Source: Flavicella sp042091695
Lineage (GTDB): Bacteria; Bacteroidota; Bacteroidia; Flavobacteriales; Flavobacteriaceae
DNA: 7,213 nucleotides
NCBI GenBank assembly: GCA_042091695.1
Contig: JBELHA010000075.1
Coordinates: forward strand, 1-7,213
Direction: 5' to 3'
Shown here: one piece after another, positions 1 to 5,160 of the stretch
Layout of the letters: each line of letters begins with the position of its first letter
How positions within the stretch are numbered: position 1 is the stretch's first letter
Translations under genes and position numbers: made by a program
Notes under the pieces: model-generated
Told to the model about the DNA's origin: nothing
What the model saw: the letters and a program-made list of their open reading frames with translations, nothing else
Database searches by the model: none

Positions 1-129
1 TAATGTTCATGTTTATTACAAAATTAAATACCTGGCATAATAATGCGACAGAACCGCTAAAAATCACTTAAAATATATTTCACAAATCCTCAAATTTTTT
101 AATAAAATTCTGATACTTAATTTTTAATT
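1..129. other. AT-rich non-coding leader upstream of the carotenoid operon
   Basis: This segment is AT-rich with stops in all frames and presumably carries the promoter of the downstream operon. No full match to the Bacteroidota promoter pattern (TTG, 19-21 bases, TAnnTTTG) is visible on the plus strand. The nearest is TATATTTC at 74-81, without a TTG upstream. On the minus strand TAATTTTG (26 down to 19) matches the -7 element and lies 8 bases before an ATG at 10-8 that reads M-N-I before the window ends. A divergent gene could therefore start at the left edge, but three codons cannot support a call. Confidence 0.4.
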
Positions 130-1659
130 ATGAAGTATCTTTATGACATGGAAAAAAAGGTAATCGTTATTGGTTCTGGTATAGGGGGACTATCTACAGC
201 CATTCTTTTGGCAAAAAAAGGATATGAGGTTACTGTGCTAGAAAAAAATGAGAGTTTTGGAGGTCGTGGTGGCGTATTTTCTGCCAAAGGATTTCAATTT
301 GACATGGGGCCTTCTTGGTATCTTATGCCAGATATTTTTGAACATTTCTATTCTCTTATTGGAGAAAACATCAAAGACTACTTCACACTCAAGCGACTAG
401 ACCCGTCCTATAAAATTTGGCTTGAAGAACAGAAGCAACCCGTTGAAATGACTTCTGATCTAAAGAGAGATGCGCTACTCTTTGAGTCCTATGAACCTGG
501 AGTGATGCAGAAAATCAACATTTACCTAAAGGAAGCGGCTGCGAAATACAATATTTCTAAGAATACTTTTATCTACAAGCCTTTTAACAATGTTTTGGAC
601 TTTTTTGACAAAAAAACGCTGTTTCTCTGGACAAAGTTTTCCGTGATATCCTCATTCCACAAGCATATTGCGACCTATGTAAAGCACCCTACCATAAGAA
701 AAATCTTACAATACCCATTGTTATTTTTGGGAACCTCTCCCTATAAAGCACCTGCTGTTTACTCATTAATGAATCACATTGATTTCGAAATGGGCGTGTT
801 CTATCCCATGGGAGGAATGACAAAAATATTCGAATCAATGTACAGTATCGCCATAAAAAATGGTGTAGAATTTAGGTTCAACACTCCGGTGGAAAAAATT
901 CTTGTAGAAAATAAAAAAGCAGTTGGAGTGGTTGCAAATAAAGTGAAGCTTTCGGCAGACATCGTTGTTTCGAATGCAGATTATCAGTTTACGGAAATGC
1001 AGTTACTCGACAAAAAAAACAGGCAGTTCTCAGAAAAGTATTGGAACAGTAGAGTGTTGGCACCGTCTGGATTTATTCTTTATTTGGGTGTTGACAAACA
1101 ATTTGATTCGCTACAACACCACAATCTTTTCTTTGCTGAAAAATGGAAAGAGGGATTTGACGCTGTTTTTAGCGGTAAAACACTTCCCGAAAGTCCGTCC
1201 TACTACATTTGTGCACCGAGCAAAACCGATCCTTCTGTAGCACCTGAAGGTTGTGAAAACCTCTTTGTTTTGGTACCTACTACCACCAACCTGAAACTGG
1301 ATGAAACAACCATCAAAAGCTACAGGGACAAAATACTAAAGCACATGACCAAAACCATGGACTTAGATGGCCTAGAAGATCATATTATTTTTGAGCGTAT
1401 TTTCACAGGCGATGACTTTTCTAAGCTATATAATGCTTACAAAGGTACGGCACTGGGCTTGGCACAAAACCTAATGCAAACTTCCGTATTTCGCCCCAAA
1501 ACAAAATCAACCAAAGTAAAGAACTTATATTTCACGGGTGCCAATACCAATCCAGGGATCGGTGTTCCTATGTGTCTTATCAGTTCGCAAATTGTATACA
1601 AACGAATTCACGGCATTGTGCACGGACGTCCACTCTCTGCCGAGGATACTAATTTTTAA
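130..1659 (+). CDS. crtI: CrtI-family carotenoid desaturase (phytoene desaturase / CrtD-like)
   Basis: This is an FAD-dependent desaturase or related oxidoreductase acting on acyclic carotenoids at the inner membrane. The N-terminal Rossmann motif GSGIGG is at residues 15-20, with the ribose-binding Glu at 38 (VTVLEKN) and the family GGR at 44-46. The C-terminal FAD-binding signature of CrtI enzymes, YFTGANTNPGIGVP, begins near residue 467. The length of 509 aa (or 503) is normal for CrtI/CrtD/CrtO relatives. An internal ATG at 148 gives MEKKVIVIGSG, the more usual distance to the dinucleotide fold, so it may be the true start; no Shine-Dalgarno site decides. It is the first gene of a tight operon with a UbiA prenyltransferase and CruF. 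That context favours a 3,4-desaturase (CrtD-like) step, but phytoene desaturation is equally allowed by the sequence. No crtB lies in the window. Confidence 0.93.
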   Translation: MKYLYDMEKKVIVIGSGIGGLSTAILLAKKGYEVTVLEKNESFGGRGGVFSAKGFQFDMGPSWYLMPDIFEHFYSLIGENIKDYFTLKRLDPSYKIWLEEQKQPVEMTSDLKRDALLFESYEPGVMQKINIYLKEAAAKYNISKNTFIYKPFNNVLDFFDKKTLFLWTKFSVISSFHKHIATYVKHPTIRKILQYPLLFLGTSPYKAPAVYSLMNHIDFEMGVFYPMGGMTKIFESMYSIAIKNGVEFRFNTPVEKILVENKKAVGVVANKVKLSADIVVSNADYQFTEMQLLDKKNRQFSEKYWNSRVLAPSGFILYLGVDKQFDSLQHHNLFFAEKWKEGFDAVFSGKTLPESPSYYICAPSKTDPSVAPEGCENLFVLVPTTTNLKLDETTIKSYRDKILKHMTKTMDLDGLEDHIIFERIFTGDDFSKLYNAYKGTALGLAQNLMQTSVFRPKTKSTKVKNLYFTGANTNPGIGVPMCLISSQIVYKRIHGIVHGRPLSAEDTNF

Positions 1660-1668
1660 TATAAATAA

Positions 1669-2532
1669 ATGAAACAGTTCAGCTGGGTGTTTACCATTAG
1701 CAGACCTCGATTTTGGCCCTATCTTGCAGGACCGTGGGCCGTGGGTATGGTAACCGCATCAAATTCTATAAGTGATTTTAAAAGTTCATTGTTTTGGATT
1801 GGTTTTTTGTTCTTTCTATGGCCGGCCAACTTTTTTCTCTATGGTGTCAATGATTACGCCGACGGAGATACGGATAAGTTCAATCCCAAAAAACAACAAT
1901 ATGAAAACCTATACCAGACAAACCAAAATAGTATTTTATGGATCTTGATGTCTATAATTGCAATCCTCTCTGGAATATTTTTATGGTTTTTCCCAACTGT
2001 TGAATCTCAAATCGTCTTTGTAATTTGGGTTCTTTTTTCTACATTTTACTCGGTCCGCCCTTTGAGATTTAAGGCGAGATTGTTGCTCGATTCTTGGTCC
2101 AATGTACTTTATATTCTTCCTGGAGTCATGGTGTATTTGATATTTGAGCCCCTGGAAAACTTGTCTTGGCCTTTGGTAGTAGCCGCTTGGGTATGGGCCA
2201 TGGGAATGCATTTATTTTCTGCTTTGCCAGATATAAAATCAGATCGCAGTGCAAAGGTAAAAACCACAGCCGTATGGCTTGGCTTTAAAAAAGCAACCTT
2301 ACTTACTTTGGCATACTACAGCACAGCAGCCATCTTGTGTGGTGTCTATGCTAATATTTGGCTAGGGGTCTTGGCTTTGTTGTGTTACTGTGTTCCAACA
2401 GCCTATATTTACTTCACCAAAAATACAGAAAGTGTATTTCTACTCTATAAGAAATTTCCTCTTATCAATTTATTTTACGGTGCCGCCCTCTTTATCTACG
2501 TGATTTTTAAAAACAACTTACTCTTCTCTTAA
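1669..2532 (+). CDS. UbiA-family prenyltransferase, lycopene elongase (LyeJ/CrtEb)-like
   Basis: This is an integral-membrane prenyltransferase of the UbiA superfamily, 287 aa with about eight or nine hydrophobic helices. The first Asp-rich motif reads NDYADGDTDKFNPKK (N61, D62, D65, D69). The second reads PDIKSDRSAKVKTTA (D188, D192, T199, T200). Both should bind the Mg-diphosphate of the prenyl donor. Between them lies YSVRPLRFK (127-135), matching the UbiA YSxxPxRxK segment. The NPKK after the first motif and the TTA after the second resemble lycopene elongases, which add C5 units to lycopene ends (CrtEb in corynebacteria, LyeJ in haloarchaea); this resemblance is from memory. It starts 9 bp after the desaturase and ends 5 bp before cruF, so co-transcription is very likely. 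Inference: it prenylates an acyclic carotenoid, giving C45/C50 products. A polyprenyl transfer in quinone or chlorophyll-type metabolism is less likely given the neighbours. Confidence 0.88.
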   Translation: MKQFSWVFTISRPRFWPYLAGPWAVGMVTASNSISDFKSSLFWIGFLFFLWPANFFLYGVNDYADGDTDKFNPKKQQYENLYQTNQNSILWILMSIIAILSGIFLWFFPTVESQIVFVIWVLFSTFYSVRPLRFKARLLLDSWSNVLYILPGVMVYLIFEPLENLSWPLVVAAWVWAMGMHLFSALPDIKSDRSAKVKTTAVWLGFKKATLLTLAYYSTAAILCGVYANIWLGVLALLCYCVPTAYIYFTKNTESVFLLYKKFPLINLFYGAALFIYVIFKNNLLFS

Positions 2533-2537
2533 ACGCA

Positions 2538-3278
2538 ATGAAAAAAGTTCAATCAATTACTATAGGAAGTAGCTTGCTGATGCTATTCATAGGCTTTTTT
2601 GCTTACACTGCACGCAACGAATATTTTTCAGTAATTCCAATGCTTTTGTTGGCTATTCCAGCTTATCTTGCCTTGCTGAAAACAAACTTTTGGAAAGGCT
2701 TACTGTTTATTGTTATCTTAAGTATCTATGCTACGGGTATTGAAGCGCTGAGCATACAGACTTCTTTCCCATACGGTGCTTTTGAATACAATGCACAACT
2801 TGGATACAAACTCTTTGATTTAGTGCCTTGGACGGTTAGTTTTGGCTGGGTACCTTTGGTTATTGGCTGTTTTGCACTCAGTAGCTGGATGTTTGACAAA
2901 AGAAGCTATCAATTCCTTGTGGGTGTTCTCCTGTTAGTTGTTTCAGACTTAATAGTTGACCCTGGAGCAGTATTGATGAATTTTTGGACTTGGACCTATC
3001 CTGGAATGTATTACAGCATTCCCTTTTCAAATTATTTAGGATGGATTTTATCCTCTATCATTGGAGGAGGGGTATTGTTTTGGACAGTTCCAAAAAATGA
3101 CATGCAACAACTGCCGTTTTACTGTACTTATACCTTGGCTTTGGGAAATGCATTTTGGGTTGGTGTGACTTTGAACGCAGGCTATTGGATTCCTTTTTTC
3201 GTCGGTATAATCCTGCAAGCCGTAGTTGTTCTTTACATAAAAACAGATGTACATACTGCCAAACCTGAACTGAAATAG
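2538..3278 (+). CDS. cruF: CruF-family carotenoid hydratase (carotenoid biosynthesis protein)
   Basis: This is a polytopic membrane protein of 246 aa with roughly seven hydrophobic segments, in the CruF/DUF422 family. Characterised members hydrate terminal double bonds of acyclic carotenoid ends: the 1',2' bond of gamma-carotene-type carotenoids in bacteria, and the 2'',3'' bond of bisanhydrobacterioruberin in haloarchaea. The family hallmarks are present. An intramembrane Glu69 is followed by PYG (78-80), LGYKLF (88-93) and VPWT (96-99). Then come D137, DP at 141-142, WTW at 150-152, and GMYYSIPFSNYLGW (156-169). These acidic and aromatic residues probably form the active site. The ATG lies 5 bp after the UbiA stop with no alternative start nearby. 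It is the last gene of the operon and is followed within about 10 bp by palindromic repeats and the assembly gap. It most likely adds the tertiary hydroxyl groups to the product. Confidence 0.88.
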   Translation: MKKVQSITIGSSLLMLFIGFFAYTARNEYFSVIPMLLLAIPAYLALLKTNFWKGLLFIVILSIYATGIEALSIQTSFPYGAFEYNAQLGYKLFDLVPWTVSFGWVPLVIGCFALSSWMFDKRSYQFLVGVLLLVVSDLIVDPGAVLMNFWTWTYPGMYYSIPFSNYLGWILSSIIGGGVLFWTVPKNDMQQLPFYCTYTLALGNAFWVGVTLNAGYWIPFFVGIILQAVVVLYIKTDVHTAKPELK

Positions 3279-3290
3279 TCTAGTTATTTG

Positions 3291-3340
3291 GTTGTAAATC
3301 TGTGCTATCGGTTTGACACGGATTGCAAATCCGTGTTATC
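3291..3340 (+). repeat. Palindromic repeat array, left side of gap (31-bp period)
   Basis: A partial unit (3291-3309) and a fuller unit (3322-3340) align at a 31-base offset with 15 of 19 identical bases, ending GCTATC and GTTATC. The second unit has a perfect hairpin: 9-base arms ACACGGATT (3316-3324 region) and AATCCGTGT around the spacer GCA. It sits just past the cruF stop and may act as a transcription end between cruF and the convergent deacetylase gene. I recognise this repeat type from intergenic regions of Bacteroidota genomes, where it is often miscalled as short ORFs. Confidence 0.75.
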
Positions 3341-3440
3341 NNNNNNNNNNNNNNNNNNNNNNNNNNNNNNNNNNNNNNNNNNNNNNNNNNNNNNNNNNNN
3401 NNNNNNNNNNNNNNNNNNNNNNNNNNNNNNNNNNNNNNNN
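3341..3440. other. Assembly gap of 100 N
   Basis: Exactly 100 N, the conventional placeholder for a scaffold gap of unknown length. Both edges carry the same palindromic repeat unit, so the likely cause is an unresolved repeat array. Apparent open frames crossing it are meaningless. Confidence 0.98.
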
Positions 3441-3468
3441 TGACACGGATTACAAATCCGCGCTATCG
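3441..3468 (+). repeat. Palindromic repeat unit, right side of gap
   Basis: The stretch starting TGACACGGATT and ending CCGCGCTATCG is the same unit as on the left of the gap, with spacer ACA and right arm AATCCGCGC. The two arm differences give A-C mismatches on the plus strand but G-U pairs in minus-strand RNA, so the hairpin stays pairable when transcribed from the deacetylase side. It lies 16 bp beyond that gene's stop codon and may serve as its terminator. Confidence 0.75.
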
Positions 3469-3484
3469 AAGTATGTTTTTACGT

Positions 3485-4387
3485 TTAAAAGTATAGCTCC
3501 TGCGCCAATTCAAAGGTATTTGAATGCGCATCAATAATATCTTTTAGTTGTACTGAATAGCCCCCTCCCATACTCACTTGCACTGGGATCTTCTGGTTTT
3601 TACAAAAATCCAAAACAAAGCGGTCTCGCTCTTTGCAACCCGCCATGGACAATCCCAATCGGCCGAGTTTATCCGTTTTTAATACGTCTACTCCTGCCTG
3701 ATAAAATATAAAATCGGGTTCAAAAGAAGCTACCAATCGCGGCAAATGATTTTGTAAGGCGTTCAGATAAGTTCTGTCATCCGTATCGTCTTCAAAGGGC
3801 AGGTCAAAATCGCTGTGTTGTTTTCTGAAGGGATAATTTTTTTGACTGTGAAAAGAAAGCGTAAAAACCGTGTCTTGTTGTTCAAAAATAGAGGCTGTAC
3901 CATCTCCTTGATGTACATCCAAATCCACAATCATTACTTTGTTTGCAAGCTTGTGATCAATCAAATAGTTGGCAGCTATCGCTTGATCGTTGAGCATACA
4001 AAATGCACCCGGTCGGTTGCGGTAAGCATGGTGGGTACCACCAGCTATATTCATAGAAACTCCAAATTGCTGGGCATAATGGGTATTTTGGATGGTCCCC
4101 ATGGCAATCAATCGCTCGCGTTCTACCAAAGCCTCAGTCAATGGGAAACCAATTTGCCGCGCATCTGACGTTGACAATGCCAAATTGACCAAATTTGTGT
4201 AATACTCTTCACCGTGTGTTGACAATACCAATGATTTTTCAATAGGTTCTGGCGAAAAAAAGTTGTCCTCATTGCAGATGTTTCTTCTCAGCAATTGTTC
4301 TGGCAGTAACTCATACTTTTCCATTGGAAATCTATGTCCAACTTTGAGCGGATACATGAACAGTGGATCAAAGGCAATTTTTAACAT
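3485..4387 (-). CDS. Histone deacetylase family protein (class IV/HDAC11-like)
   Basis: This is a predicted cytoplasmic zinc-dependent amidohydrolase of the arginase/deacetylase fold, 300 aa, a complete single domain without signal peptide. The family motifs run in order: HRFPMEKY (18-25), GGTHHA with the catalytic His pair at 119-120, and RPGAFCMLND (125-134). Next is DLDVHQGDG (155-163), giving zinc ligands D157 and H159. AGVDVLKTDKLGRL follows with the third ligand D234, and GGGY (274-277) carries the transition-state Tyr277. All catalytic residues appear intact. The HRFPMEKY start and the LGRLxLS segment point to the HDAC11-like bacterial class rather than AcuC. The substrate is unknown; acetylated proteins, polyamines and other small acyl-amides are all possible. 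It is transcribed towards the carotenoid operon and ends close to the palindromic repeats. No operon partner is visible, and a link to carotenoids is not indicated. Confidence 0.93.
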   Translation of the reverse strand: MLKIAFDPLFMYPLKVGHRFPMEKYELLPEQLLRRNICNEDNFFSPEPIEKSLVLSTHGEEYYTNLVNLALSTSDARQIGFPLTEALVERERLIAMGTIQNTHYAQQFGVSMNIAGGTHHAYRNRPGAFCMLNDQAIAANYLIDHKLANKVMIVDLDVHQGDGTASIFEQQDTVFTLSFHSQKNYPFRKQHSDFDLPFEDDTDDRTYLNALQNHLPRLVASFEPDFIFYQAGVDVLKTDKLGRLGLSMAGCKERDRFVLDFCKNQKIPVQVSMGGGYSVQLKDIIDAHSNTFELAQELYF

Positions 4388-5038
4388 TCAATACGCATTT
4401 ATTATACGAGGTAAAATTAAAGGATTTAGTAGTCAAATTACTACCTGTCAGAAACTTTATTTTTTTGAAAACAGGAGTTCTCCTTGGTGCTCTATTTTTA
4501 GCTTTATGTATTGAAATGAAATTATTAATTAAAAAAAGTCAAGCAAGTATTGAGATTTACACCGCAAGAATTCTTTTCTATGGTAACACCACACTAAAAA
4601 AGCATTCACAGAATTGTATAATTTACTTAATATATCCATCGTATATCGTCTTTACACAAAAATAAACAATGCCATCGGTCATTGACGAGGTCTCGGCATA
4701 CAGGAGGAGTTAAATTATATTAGTCTTTCTTTTGAATTCCAGTTAAAACTCATTAAGTTCATAAATATGAGTAAATTTTTGGCTTTTATTCCACAGGAAG
4801 GGAACACCGTTTTGACGACAATTGCGGGATTTCTATTCAGGACACAAGCATTTGCTAAAGCCTTAAAGACAATAGACTTGATCGCTAAAGAATCGTTACT
4901 TTTTATACCAGCAAACACATAATAAGCCCATACTAGCAAGCAAAAACTTTCGTGTGGGTGCATCGTATCCAAAAAGTACTCATAGAATTAGTTAAAATTC
5001 TCTATATATATTTTTATTGCTCTCTATTGACTAAATAT
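4388..5038. other. Non-coding region between the deacetylase gene and the downstream repeat
   Basis: I find no convincing gene in these about 650 bases. The left part should contain the deacetylase promoter, although no complete TTG/TAnnTTTG pair is visible. A plus-strand frame at 4767-4922 (51 codons, starting MSKFLAFIPQ) and an overlapping minus-strand frame at 4715-4972 (85 codons) exist. Neither has a recognisable domain, and each is explicable as chance or as a relic. The base composition is strongly AT-rich from 4388 to 4670 and more balanced around 4770-4970, so a decayed gene is possible there. Confidence 0.5.
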
Positions 5039-5115
5039 AACACCGAGTAATTACTCACAAACAGGGGTACCCTAACTCAGATGCAGCTAGAACTAAAAGT
5101 CCGAGCTTTAGGCAT
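5039..5115 (+). repeat. Direct repeat copy A, downstream of the PEGA/FGE gene
   Basis: This copy aligns with 6991-7076 in the same orientation. Shared blocks include AACACCGAG, CTCACAAACAG, then the longest identical run ACTCAGATGCAGCTAGAACT (20 bases), and finally TAGGCAT after an indel of about 10 bases. Copy A is the shorter one. It lies about 45 bp beyond the 3' end of the surface-protein gene, after an A/T-rich tract (5129-5160). Confidence 0.85.
5085..5107 (-). terminator. Stem-loop downstream of the PEGA/FGE gene (possible terminator)
   Basis: Inverted repeat with 10-base arms AGCTAGAACT and AGTCCGAGCT around AAA: eight Watson-Crick pairs plus two non-canonical positions. In the minus-strand transcript it lies about 55 bases after the stop codon of the surface-protein gene. 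It lacks a clean U tract on its 3' side, so a rho-independent terminator role is uncertain. The matching part of copy B cannot form this stem. Confidence 0.35.
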
Positions 5116-5160
5116 ACAAAATAACAACTCCTTTTTTATTTTTCTTTTATTTTTTTTGTC

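Noticed and set aside
3291..3468. CRISPR array
   Set aside because: The period is about 31 bases with no room for separate unique spacers. The units are palindromic dispersed repeats and no cas gene is present.
3313..3537. 74-codon plus-strand open frame across the gap (reads MTRIANPCY ... DTDYKSALS)
   Set aside because: It is translated from the palindromic repeats and the N run. Peptides of this kind are common annotation artefacts of such repeats in Bacteroidota.
3815..4168. 117-codon plus-strand frame inside the deacetylase gene
   Set aside because: It is antisense to a gene with all its family motifs intact, and no family is recognisable in the shadow frame.
4363..4665. 100-codon plus-strand frame overlapping the start of the deacetylase gene
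   Set aside because: It starts inside the deacetylase gene on the other strand, shows no domain and is rich in AT-driven residues, so it is a chance frame.
5045..5056. Perfect 12-base palindrome GAGTAATTACTC as a possible operator
   Set aside because: The palindrome is not kept at the matching position of repeat copy B (GAGAAATCGCTC), so it is probably a chance variant within the repeat.
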